Of a DNA stretch of 5,585 bases, positions 1-5,514 are shown in pieces. Position 1 is the stretch's first letter. Each line of letters opens with the position of its first letter. The notes under the pieces were generated by a model. The model was given only the letters and a program-made list of their open reading frames with translations. It made no database searches and was not told where the DNA came from. Where the stretch lies: positions 1 to 5,585 of the forward strand of contig CALZHV010000145.1 in NCBI GenBank assembly GCA_945787485.1, written 5' to 3'. The DNA comes from an uncultured Lachnospiraceae bacterium. GTDB lineage: Bacteria; Bacillota; Clostridia; Lachnospirales; Lachnospiraceae. Position numbers and translations under genes: made by a program.

Positions 1-431
1 TCGGTCACATGGAAATAATTGGTGCCATCGTTTACCAGCTTACCAAAAATTTATCAATGGAAGAAATTAAAGCTTCCGGATTTGACAAATACTACGTTGA
101 CCACACATTAGGTGTTTGGCCTCAATCCGCAGGTGGTGTACCATTCAGTGCAACAATGTTCCAGAGCAAAGGTGATCCTATAACTGATTTATATGAGGAC
201 ATGGCAGCCGAACAAAAAGCACGAACGACATACGATAATCTTTTACGACTCTGCAGAGACTATCCTGATGTTTATGAACCGATAAAATTCCTTCGTGCAC
301 GCGAAATTGCTCATTTTCAGCGTTTCGGTGAATGTCTGAGACTGGTAACAGATAAGCTTGACGAAAAGAATTTCTATGCATTTAATCCGGCTTTTGACAA
401 ACCGGTCAATCCATCTGATTGCTGCAATTAA
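1..431 (+). CDS. cotJC: Manganese-catalase-like spore coat protein CotJC, 3' part (5' end outside window)
   Basis: This is the C-terminal part of a CotJC/manganese catalase family protein, a ferritin-like four-helix protein; in Bacillus CotJC is a spore coat component. The reading frame is open to the left edge and reads Gly-His before the first Met (bases 3-11), which matches the family's E-x-G-H-M-E metal motif, so the ATG at base 9 is internal and not the start. Numbered from that Met, the ligand Glu in MAAEQKAR (residue 68) and the ligand His in EIAHFQRF (residue 102) are both present, together with the conserved PQSAGGVPFSA and QSKGDP segments. The dinuclear Mn site therefore looks intact as far as visible. 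By comparison with CotJC of about 190 residues, roughly 50 N-terminal residues are missing. The protein ends in a short Cys-Cys tail. In other spore formers it follows cotJA and cotJB, which would lie left of the window. Enzymatic catalase activity is not shown by the sequence. Confidence 0.93.
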   Translation, partial: GHMEIIGAIVYQLTKNLSMEEIKASGFDKYYVDHTLGVWPQSAGGVPFSATMFQSKGDPITDLYEDMAAEQKARTTYDNLLRLCRDYPDVYEPIKFLRAREIAHFQRFGECLRLVTDKLDEKNFYAFNPAFDKPVNPSDCCN

Positions 432-473
432 AAATAGTTTTTTTAATTACAACAGACTATATTGTAACAAATC

Positions 474-509
474 AAAAATCGCTGCAGACGGTGTCTACAG
501 CGATTTTTT
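474..509. terminator. Bidirectional rho-independent terminator between cotJC and the lipoprotein gene
   Basis: Arms 474-489 and 493-508 form a 16-bp stem around a three-base loop (GGT), with A-runs on the left and six Ts on the right. On the plus strand there is one C-A mismatch (485/497). On the minus strand the same position is a G-U wobble, so the hairpin is fully paired for the lipoprotein transcript. It lies 42 bases after the cotJC stop and about 35 bases after the lipoprotein stop, so it serves both convergent genes. Confidence 0.9.
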
Positions 510-520
510 GTTAGGGAAGT

Positions 521-542
521 ATTATATAATAAATTATATAAT
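521..542. repeat. Two copies of a 10-bp AT palindrome in the 3' region of the lipoprotein gene
   Basis: ATTATATAAT occurs at 521-530 and again at 533-542, separated by AA. Each copy is its own reverse complement. The pair lies between the lipoprotein stop codon and its terminator. In such AT-rich sequence it may be chance or a weak mRNA structure; no function is assigned. Confidence 0.6.
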
Positions 543-544
543 TA

Positions 545-1228
545 TTAATATAACATTTTATCAAGGAGCCATACCCCATTTTCCAATGTCATTGAACCTT
601 CTACATCATATGCCTCTTCAACAGGTTCGTCTCCCGGCTCAGTTATAACAGTATGGATAACGAAATTACATGTTGTATCTGTTGACGCTTTAATCTCAAC
701 TGTATAATCATCCCATGATACATAATATCCTACACCGCCTGACTTTAATGTATCTATGTAAAGCTTTCCGTCTACATCTATGTACAAAGGCTCTGCTTCC
801 TGCGGATAATCATTTAATAATCTTACAGCTTCTGTATTAACATAAACAGACTTTATATAATCTTCAAAAGCCTGATATGTCGGAAACTTAGCATCATCTA
901 CTTCATATACATATACTCCATCCTGTGGTTCTCCCTTAATCGGAAGATTACTAAGCATAAATACATCCATCATACAATATGTATTTTCTTCAATGAGAGC
1001 TCTGATTGTAGACTCCAAATCAACTTGCACCTCTGCTGTTGATTCTGTCGTTTCTTCAGCTTCTTCTGTTGTTTCTTCAGTTGCTTCTGTTACTTCTTCT
1101 GTAGATGCCTGTTCAGTTGTTGTATCTGCTTCTGTGCTCATTGAAACAGTATTATCTTTTGAGCCACATGAACAAAGCATTGCTGCCATTGTTGCTGCCA
1201 AACAAATTCCTAAAATTTTCTTTCTCAT
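545..1228 (-). CDS. Secreted lipoprotein with Thr/Glu-rich linker, possibly IseA-like
   Basis: This is a 227-residue exported lipoprotein. Residues 1-20 form a type II signal peptide (MRKK, hydrophobic core, then L-C-S) ending in the lipobox Cys21, which would be lipidated and anchored to the outer face of the membrane. Residues about 27-66 are a low-complexity linker of Thr, Glu, Ala and Ser, typical of spacers that hold a domain away from the membrane. Residues about 70-227 form one globular domain, with a helix (DLESTIRALIEE), a segment VYVYEVDDAKFPTYQAFEDY, a GKLYI strand and a C-terminal ENGVWLL strand. That order resembles the IseA/YoeB inhibitors of cell-wall DL-endopeptidases, but I recognise it only by general pattern, so the family call is tentative and no symbol is given. 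The start is supported by an AAGGGGGA ribosome site 9 bases upstream (1237-1244). The gene is monocistronic, divergent from the zinc-ribbon gene and convergent with cotJC. Confidence 0.85.
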   Translation of the reverse strand: MRKKILGICLAATMAAMLCSCGSKDNTVSMSTEADTTTEQASTEEVTEATEETTEEAEETTESTAEVQVDLESTIRALIEENTYCMMDVFMLSNLPIKGEPQDGVYVYEVDDAKFPTYQAFEDYIKSVYVNTEAVRLLNDYPQEAEPLYIDVDGKLYIDTLKSGGVGYYVSWDDYTVEIKASTDTTCNFVIHTVITEPGDEPVEEAYDVEGSMTLENGVWLLDKMLY

Positions 1229-1263
1229 TTCTTTTTTCCCCCTTCGCTTTTACATGTATCTCA

Positions 1264-1290
1264 TAGGACACTTTAATGAGTTGTCCCTAT
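1264..1290 (-). promoter_or_regulatory. Inverted repeat at the transcription start of the lipoprotein gene
   Basis: On the minus strand ATAGGGACA (1290-1282) is followed 11 bases later by TGTCCTAT, which pairs with it apart from one bulged G. It overlaps the -10 box edge and the predicted start site. It could be an operator for a dimeric repressor or a 5' hairpin that protects the mRNA. The sequence does not decide between them. Confidence 0.4.
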
Positions 1291-1316
1291 TTTATCAAGT
1301 ATTTTTCATTTTGCAA
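1289..1316 (-). promoter_or_regulatory. Sigma-A type promoter for the lipoprotein gene
   Basis: Read on the minus strand, TTGCAA (1316-1311) is followed after 16 bases by TAAAAT (1294-1289), which gives 4/6 and 5/6 matches to the housekeeping consensus. The predicted transcript starts near 1282 and has a leader of about 55 bases before the ATG at 1228. Confidence 0.6.
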
Positions 1317-1446
1317 CACAAATGTTTACCAAATTTACATACCAATTCTATACACATTCACCTAAATTTCAGTCATATAATAATATGAAAATATTTCCAT
1401 AATACAATTATAATATTTAACCAACATTATTGTAATATATTAATTT

Positions 1447-1469
1447 TTCTTAAAAAATTCTTAAAAAAA
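1447..1469. repeat. 11-bp tandem repeat with phased A-tracts (TTTAAG-N5-TTTAAG on minus strand)
   Basis: TTCTTAAAAAA occurs twice head to tail (1447-1457, 1458-1468). The A-tracts are one helical turn apart, which would bend DNA. On the minus strand the same bases read TTTAAG-AATTT-TTTAAG, the direct-repeat geometry used by OmpR-family response regulators. It lies between the two divergent promoters, so it could influence either. The surrounding DNA is extremely AT-rich, so chance occurrence is a real alternative. Confidence 0.45.
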
Positions 1470-1518
1470 TAATAATCATACCCTTTACACTTAATTTTAT
1501 AATCAAGCCTATACATTT

Positions 1519-1551
1519 TTGTCATAATATGATAAAGTATGTTAGTATAAC
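1519..1551 (+). promoter_or_regulatory. Weak candidate promoter for the zinc-ribbon membrane protein gene
   Basis: TTGTCA (1519-1524) and TATAAC (1546-1551) are good individual matches, but the spacer is 21 bases, longer than the usual 16-18. Either the pair is not used together, or the -10 works with an activator or a poorer -35. It would give a leader of about 70 bases. Confidence 0.3.
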
Positions 1552-1557
1552 ATGAAC

Positions 1558-1610
1558 GTGTCCGGTGACACAGGAATGACAATTCACACTCTTCATAACG
1601 AAGCTTGTGT
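1558..1610 (+). promoter_or_regulatory. Two small hairpins in the leader of the zinc-ribbon gene
   Basis: GTGTC (1558-1562) pairs perfectly with GACAC (1567-1571) across the loop CGGT, right where the transcript is expected to start. A second stem has ACAC (1586-1589) and CTTC (1591-1594) pairing with GAAG (1600-1603) and GTGT (1607-1610) around the loop ATAAC. The second hairpin ends six bases before the ribosome site. They may stabilise the mRNA or tune translation. No known riboswitch class was recognised. Confidence 0.35.
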
Positions 1611-1615
1611 AAGAT

Positions 1616-1622
1616 AAGGAGG
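1616..1622 (+). promoter_or_regulatory. Ribosome binding site AAGGAGG
   Basis: A perfect AAGGAGG stands 7 bases before the ATG at 1630 and fixes the start of the zinc-ribbon protein. It predicts strong translation. Confidence 0.92.
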
Positions 1623-1629
1623 ATACATT

Positions 1630-2190
1630 ATGGTATGTCCAAATTGTTCAACAGAAATCCCTGATAGCGCAGACACATGTCCAATTTGTGAAACTGATGT
1701 TTCGGCAGAAAAAATGACTATTTCAGATATTCTTACTCAAAATATAATGACCGAAAATGAAACTTCTGCAAAAGAAAAATCAAACAAAAAAACCGGCATT
1801 ATCGTCGGTATAATTGCAGCAGTTCTAATTGTAATAGCTATTGCGGCCGGAACTATTCTTTCATCAAAAGACAAATATGACGGAATATACGATTACAAAC
1901 TTGATGACGAATTAGCAGAATCACTAAATCAGCTTGATATGACACCACAGGATTTGGGAATTGAATTGTACCTCGAGATAAAAGGTGATACCTTTAAAAT
2001 GGTTACCAAAACAAACGAGATGAACGATGTAACATCCGGTAATATCAAATTCACCGGTACAAACATTACATTTTATGATGATTCAAACCAATTATACGGG
2101 ACATATGACAAAGAAGAAGAATCAATCACTATCGATTTTTCAACTACGGACAGTGAGGGTTCAACAATGGTTTTTGTTAAACGCAAATAA
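1630..2190 (+). CDS. Zinc-ribbon membrane protein with extracytoplasmic domain
   Basis: This 186-residue protein has three parts. Residues 3-20 form a zinc ribbon, with CPNC (Cys3, Cys6) and CPIC (Cys17, Cys20), the short N-terminal type common in Firmicute membrane proteins. Residues 21-55 are a polar linker ending in a Lys-rich stretch (KEKSNKKTG). Residues 56-77 form one strongly hydrophobic helix. Positive charge before the helix predicts the ribbon in the cytoplasm and residues 80-186 outside. The outer domain begins YDGIYDYKL and is rich in alternating strands (LYLEIKGDTFKMV, GNIKFTGTNITFYD, LYGTYDKEEESITIDF, MVFVKRK), resembling small lipocalin-like or DUF-type beta domains. I cannot name its ligand. 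The gene stands alone, divergent from the lipoprotein, and ends at a strong terminator. A sensor or envelope-associated role is plausible, but that is inference. Confidence 0.88.
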   Translation: MVCPNCSTEIPDSADTCPICETDVSAEKMTISDILTQNIMTENETSAKEKSNKKTGIIVGIIAAVLIVIAIAAGTILSSKDKYDGIYDYKLDDELAESLNQLDMTPQDLGIELYLEIKGDTFKMVTKTNEMNDVTSGNIKFTGTNITFYDDSNQLYGTYDKEEESITIDFSTTDSEGSTMVFVKRK

Positions 2191-2218
2191 AAAAATGGCG
2201 TGATTACGCCATTTTTTT
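2190..2218. terminator. Bidirectional terminator containing the stop codon of the opposing gene
   Basis: AAAAAATGGCGT (2190-2201) pairs perfectly with ACGCCATTTTTT (2206-2217) around the loop GATT: 12 bp, flanked by A and T runs on both strands. It starts at the last base of the zinc-ribbon gene's TAA. On the minus strand it includes the last codons of the VanZ-family gene (Lys-Lys-Met-Ala-stop), whose TAA lies at 2206-2204. The two convergent transcripts share it. Confidence 0.93.
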
Positions 2219-2680
2219 ATTTTTATTCTTATCTATAATATGTAATATTACACATGCACATATAACACCAAACAGTACTCCTCCCGAATCTATGCATACA
2301 TCCGTAAACTGGCAGCTTCTTCCTGATACCAGCTTCTGATGAAGCTCATCTGTAACCGAATAAAATACACCTGCCGGAAATGCACTAAGTCTCATTTTTC
2401 CATTATCTGAATAGCTTGAAACAGCAAATGTCAGAAGAAATCCCAATATGGCATATTCTGTTGCATGTGCTGTTTTTCTTATTGGGTGATCAATCTTTGA
2501 TGCAATCTGATATTGCTGTTCTTCATCCATATCATCATAGTTCGGCACAAATGCTTCGGCAACACATTCCCCCACAGACATGCTGACCTCAGTTGACTGA
2601 ACCGAATCCATCGAGGAAAAACAAAATATTACTCCCATCCAGGCAACCGTCAATACCGTAAATATTATTTTCTTCAACAT
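2204..2680 (-). CDS. VanZ-family membrane protein
   Basis: This 158-residue integral membrane protein carries the full VanZ-family signature: RKTAHATEY (residues 68-76), SVTDELHQ (108-115), GR (120-121), and DVCIDSGG (127-134). Hydrophobic helices lie near residues 4-22 (followed by the usual Phe-Ser-Ser), 73-90, 98-110 and 132-149. VanZ itself gives low-level teicoplanin resistance in vanA elements, but most chromosomal family members have no known substrate, and no van genes are present here, so resistance should not be assumed. The ATG at 2680 is the first possible start because a stop codon lies two codons upstream. It is the last gene of the minus-strand operon, 33 bases after the glycosyltransferase. 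Its final codons form one arm of the terminator hairpin. Confidence 0.93.
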   Translation of the reverse strand: MLKKIIFTVLTVAWMGVIFCFSSMDSVQSTEVSMSVGECVAEAFVPNYDDMDEEQQYQIASKIDHPIRKTAHATEYAILGFLLTFAVSSYSDNGKMRLSAFPAGVFYSVTDELHQKLVSGRSCQFTDVCIDSGGVLFGVICACVILHIIDKNKNKKMA

Positions 2681-2691
2681 ACTTTAACCAT

Positions 2692-2697
2692 TCTCCT
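2692..2697 (-). promoter_or_regulatory. Distant ribosome binding site of the VanZ-family gene
   Basis: Minus-strand AGGAGA ends 11 bases before the ATG at 2680, a longer gap than usual. An out-of-frame ATG follows it directly (2691-2689) and would give only a five-codon peptide ending over the real start. Translation may be modest. Confidence 0.6.
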
Positions 2698-2713
2698 ATT
2701 AATCATTCCCCAT

Positions 2714-3667
2714 TTATGCCCATAGCAATTGGAAAATGCATCTTGAAAAGCCCTTCTTTAATATTTTATATTTAATATAGAACTTTATTCTTTTTAACTT
2801 ATCAGCATTTTCAAGCTCCGCATACCCATGCAAAAGCGAAACTATTTTTTCATCCGGCTTCGGATTTTCATTTTCATATAATTCGAGCAATAATCCCACC
2901 TGTTTGTATGTCAGCATCACATCTTCCTTGTAATGCTTTGAACCATTGGCAAATCTTTTTATTTTATGTGTAAACGAAGCTGCATCTGCTGCTCCCATGG
3001 AATTATCATTATGCTGTCTGTATTTTATGGTTGAACATTTTACGTATCCAATCTTACCGTAAGTTGCTGCAATAAGTGCCATAAAATGATCATGCATATG
3101 GATTCTGTCGCACTCCGGAGCCTTTGAAAACATCTCAAGAAGGCATCTGTTTACCATTATTGTACATCCTACAACAGAATTCATAATCAAAAGGTCACAC
3201 AAATTCTTTGATTCATCCAAATTAGTGTATCTCATAAATGACGGAGAAATGATTGATAAGTTTTCGTCAACGACAAACAAATCGGTATGTACAAGCAAAG
3301 GTATATTTTCTCCGTACTTTCGTGACATTTTTTTCATCATATTAAATGTCTGCTCAATTTTATCCGGCTCCCAGACATCATCCTGATCGCAAAACATATA
3401 AAACGGAGCATCGACATTTTCCATCGCATACCTTGTAAGCCTCATAAAGTTAAAGCATGCCTTTTTTGATGCCGTTCTATCCTCAAGTACTTTAATTTTC
3501 TCCGGATACATTCCCTGAAACTCCAATAATTTATCATATGTATCGTCGGTAGAAAAATCATCCCTTATCGTGAGATGCCACTCTTTAAATGTCTGTGACA
3601 AAATAGAATTAATCTGTTCCTCTATATATTCACTTCCATTATATGTAGCTAATAATATTTCTATCAA
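2714..3667 (-). CDS. Family 2 glycosyltransferase (rhamnosyltransferase-like), TTG start
   Basis: This is a 317-residue GT-A fold glycosyltransferase of family GT2, which moves a sugar from a nucleotide donor onto a growing glycan at the inner face of the membrane. The N-terminus LLATYNGSEYIEEQI (5-19) and IRDDFSTDDT (34-43) bind the nucleotide. FCDQDDVW (92-99) carries the metal-binding D-x-D (Asp94, Asp96). MHDHF (191-195) supplies the likely catalytic base Asp193, and YRQHNDNSMGA (216-226) is the acceptor-side motif typical of rhamnosyltransferase-like members that build cell-wall or capsular polysaccharide. The donor and acceptor cannot be read from sequence. No membrane span is evident; the C-terminus is basic (KRIKFYIKYKILKKG), compatible with peripheral membrane binding. 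The start is TTG at 3667. An in-frame stop lies seven codons upstream and the first in-frame ATG is residue 53, inside the fold. It is the second gene of the operon, 18 bases after the phosphoesterase. Confidence 0.93.
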   Translation of the reverse strand: MIEILLATYNGSEYIEEQINSILSQTFKEWHLTIRDDFSTDDTYDKLLEFQGMYPEKIKVLEDRTASKKACFNFMRLTRYAMENVDAPFYMFCDQDDVWEPDKIEQTFNMMKKMSRKYGENIPLLVHTDLFVVDENLSIISPSFMRYTNLDESKNLCDLLIMNSVVGCTIMVNRCLLEMFSKAPECDRIHMHDHFMALIAATYGKIGYVKCSTIKYRQHNDNSMGAADAASFTHKIKRFANGSKHYKEDVMLTYKQVGLLLELYENENPKPDEKIVSLLHGYAELENADKLKRIKFYIKYKILKKGFSRCIFQLLWA

Positions 3668-3672
3668 TGTAA

Positions 3673-3680
3673 CACCACCT
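3673..3680 (-). promoter_or_regulatory. Ribosome binding site that supports the TTG start
   Basis: Minus-strand AGGTGGTG (3680-3673), with its AGGTGG core ending 7 bases before TTG at 3667, is a good match to the 16S rRNA tail at a normal distance. It lies in the 18-base gap after the phosphoesterase stop, so translation can be coupled. Confidence 0.8.
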
Positions 3681-3685
3681 AATAT

Positions 3686-5491
3686 TTATTTTCCTATAAT
3701 TAGCATGAGAACATTAAATCTGTCAGCTATCTTTGCAGATTTTTCTTTGAGCATTTCTGCTCGTTCTTTGTATTTTTTGTGATTTACCAAATCCGATTCA
3801 TATTGAGCAATCAGCTTCTCTTTTTCATATAATTCATGTTCAAGCTGTGCAATCTCATTATTGTATTTTACATGTAAAGTCGCAGCATCTTCACCGTCGA
3901 ACAGCCTTCGAGAAAATATCCTTGTCTTATTGTACATCAAAAATACTGTCCCTGACACGAGAATCATCAAAATTATAAGCGCTATAAGAAAATTTAGCCA
4001 TTCATCCCATATTCTCATTACAAACACATCAAAAACTCCAACTGTTGATACTATCAAAAAAACAACGGCAAACGGAGCATCAAACGCCAAAATAGTCTTA
4101 ATCCTGTGGAGCGAATATATTTTATTTATCTGTTTATCTCTGTATTTTGTCTGCTCAATATCACTCTTTAACATAGCGATTTGCGGTTTCAGCAGATTAA
4201 TTCTTCCCGTCTGGTCCGGATACTGTTCCAGCTGCTCCTTTATTTCCAAATCAGCTTTTTCGCATTTTTCGATTTCTTTATATATCTCAGTAAGCTCACA
4301 CTTATATTCTTCCATCAGTGTCGAATGAGCATTCTCAATCTGTTTGTCATCCGCACGCTCAAAATCCATATTGGGATTGTTGTCTCCCCAGATTTTGTTG
4401 TGCATTGCTTTGGAATATATGATTAAAGCCTGCTCTTTCTTTTTTGAATCCGTATGACTTATTCTTTTTAAATTTTCTCCAAATGCGTTTCCTACATTTA
4501 ACGCAATAAGCTTGTGAACATCAACTGTTTCCGGCTTTTCACCTTCTATTTTAAGTATCCTGTATTTCTTTTTCAGATTAGAAAAATCAAAGTCAGTAAT
4601 ACAGTCTTTTTCTCTGTCTAAATAGATAGAATATATTGCATGTTTGTTTTTTGAAATAATATCCTCGAAATATTTTTCAAGCTCAGCAACCGTATCAGTG
4701 CTGCAAACATTTTTATGTATATCCAGATATCTTCTTCCTTTAAGCGGAACAAATTTTGTTGAACAAATGGTTTTATCAACATAACCTTTAATAAATCCGT
4801 GTTCTCCGACTTCTTTTGCACAAAGAGGAAGTAACGAGCCTGCATAACAAACCTTTCCCTCTGAAAAAGCCTCATAACTGTGCTTATATCCAAGACCTAC
4901 ATAATCAAAGCCCATAGTATGAAGCTCTTCCGGTACAAAAGGAACCTCATTGTCACTTCCGCCGTATGCAAGCAGAATATTTATATAATCCCTTCGATGT
5001 ACATATGCAAATGATGTATCATTTTCATAATTAACCGGAAGTTTCTGACTTATGGCATATACCTCCACCTTTTGCTCCTCAAATCGAATACAATCAACAA
5101 CCGGTTCAGTACTGGATGACTTTATGCCCTTTTTTTCTCCTGTTGCTCCGTTAAAATAATTCTCTAACCCGGCAACATATATATTGGAAACAAATCTGAA
5201 TTTATGAATTTTAGCACCCTGCTTAAGATAATCATTCTGTCCTGCTATATAAATAATATTGGTATTTACAAGCCTGGCAAGCTGACTGTCAACAAATTCG
5301 AGTTCCTTCGTTCCGGGAACATTGTCAAACAAATCTCCTGTAATAAACAAAAAATCAATATTGTTTGCTTCGACATAATCTATTACAGCAATAAATCCTT
5401 CCTGTATCTCTTTATTTGCATTTTTTTCCCATTTACTGCCTATATCAATATCTGCCCCAATATGAACATCTGAAATATGTACAAATCTCAT
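3686..5491 (-). CDS. Membrane-anchored SbcD/Mre11/YhaO-like metallophosphoesterase with degenerate active site
   Basis: This is a 601-residue protein. Residues 1-235 match the calcineurin-like phosphoesterase domain of the SbcD/Mre11/YhaO nucleases: FVHISDVHIG (3-12), FITGDLFDN (49-57), IAGQNDYL (82-89), ILLAYGG (172-178), DYVGLGYKH (196-204), YAGSLLP (216-222) and EVGEHGF (227-233). Metal ligands Asp8, His10, Asp53 and His204 are kept. The canonical Asn-His of GNHD is Gln85-Asn86, the His of motif IV is Tyr176, and the first His of GHxH is Tyr202. Metal-dependent nuclease activity is therefore unlikely. Residues about 240-320 look like the accessory domain. About 384-458 is a coiled coil, 472-491 and 499-520 are two membrane helices with a short loop, and about 540-590 is a second coiled coil. 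Both long parts should be cytoplasmic. The start is taken at Met6 of the longest frame (base 5491) because GGGGGAAG lies 8 bases before it and family members begin M-[RK]-F. First gene of the operon; no partner ATPase is visible. Confidence 0.9.
   Translation of the reverse strand: MRFVHISDVHIGADIDIGSKWEKNANKEIQEGFIAVIDYVEANNIDFLFITGDLFDNVPGTKELEFVDSQLARLVNTNIIYIAGQNDYLKQGAKIHKFRFVSNIYVAGLENYFNGATGEKKGIKSSSTEPVVDCIRFEEQKVEVYAISQKLPVNYENDTSFAYVHRRDYINILLAYGGSDNEVPFVPEELHTMGFDYVGLGYKHSYEAFSEGKVCYAGSLLPLCAKEVGEHGFIKGYVDKTICSTKFVPLKGRRYLDIHKNVCSTDTVAELEKYFEDIISKNKHAIYSIYLDREKDCITDFDFSNLKKKYRILKIEGEKPETVDVHKLIALNVGNAFGENLKRISHTDSKKKEQALIIYSKAMHNKIWGDNNPNMDFERADDKQIENAHSTLMEEYKCELTEIYKEIEKCEKADLEIKEQLEQYPDQTGRINLLKPQIAMLKSDIEQTKYRDKQINKIYSLHRIKTILAFDAPFAVVFLIVSTVGVFDVFVMRIWDEWLNFLIALIILMILVSGTVFLMYNKTRIFSRRLFDGEDAATLHVKYNNEIAQLEHELYEKEKLIAQYESDLVNHKKYKERAEMLKEKSAKIADRFNVLMLIIGK
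3932..4078 (-). other. Two-helix membrane hairpin inside the phosphoesterase's coiled coil
   Basis: This stretch encodes residues about 472-520. Helix 1 is PFAVVFLIVSTVGVFDVF, then comes a short loop with MRIWDEW, then helix 2 is FLIALIILMILVSGTVFLM. Charged coiled-coil segments lie on both sides, and the second helix is followed by a basic run (NKTRIFSRR), as expected for a cytoplasmic end. SbcD and Mre11 have no such helices. Coiled coils with an internal membrane hairpin are, from memory, reported for YhaN-like ATPases. Confidence 0.85.
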
Positions 5492-5496
5492 ACCGT

Positions 5497-5504
5497 CTTC
5501 CCCC
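5497..5504 (-). promoter_or_regulatory. Ribosome binding site that sets the phosphoesterase start
   Basis: Minus-strand GGGGGAAG (5504-5497), with its G-run ending 8 bases before the ATG at 5491. The ATG at 5506 overlaps this site and has only A/T-rich sequence before it, so it is probably not used. The lipoprotein gene uses a very similar G-rich site. Confidence 0.7.
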
Positions 5505-5514
5505 ATACAATATT

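Noticed and set aside
447..467. Inverted repeat TTACAA / TTGTAA after cotJC as a separate terminator
   Set aside because: The stem is only 6 bp of mostly A-T pairs with no T-run after it. The strong hairpin at 474-509 explains termination.
525..542. TATAAT-like boxes as a promoter
   Set aside because: They belong to the AT palindromes between two convergent genes, no gene starts nearby, and no -35 partner was found.
993..1388. Plus-strand open frame opposite the lipoprotein signal peptide and linker, rich in Ser and Val
   Set aside because: It is the antisense reading of the Thr/Glu codon repeats, has no ribosome site, and runs into the AT-rich intergenic region. The opposite strand has a lipobox, ribosome site, promoter and terminator.
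1230..1629. Riboswitch or small RNA gene in the divergent region
   Set aside because: No conserved riboswitch core was recognised and there is no terminator-like hairpin with a T-run inside the region. Only short hairpins are supported.
2204..2680. Glycopeptide resistance gene vanZ proper
   Set aside because: Only family motifs match and no vanA-type ligase, dehydrogenase or regulator genes are nearby. VanZ-family proteins are common in Firmicute chromosomes without a resistance role.
4618..4893. Minus-strand 91-codon frame inside the phosphoesterase gene
   Set aside because: It lies entirely within the 601-codon gene in another frame, and its translation shows no recognisable motif. No programmed frameshift site was seen.
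5492..5506. Start of the phosphoesterase at the first ATG, adding five residues
   Set aside because: That ATG overlaps the ribosome site GGGGGAAG and has no such site of its own. Family members begin at the M-R-F-V-H motif.
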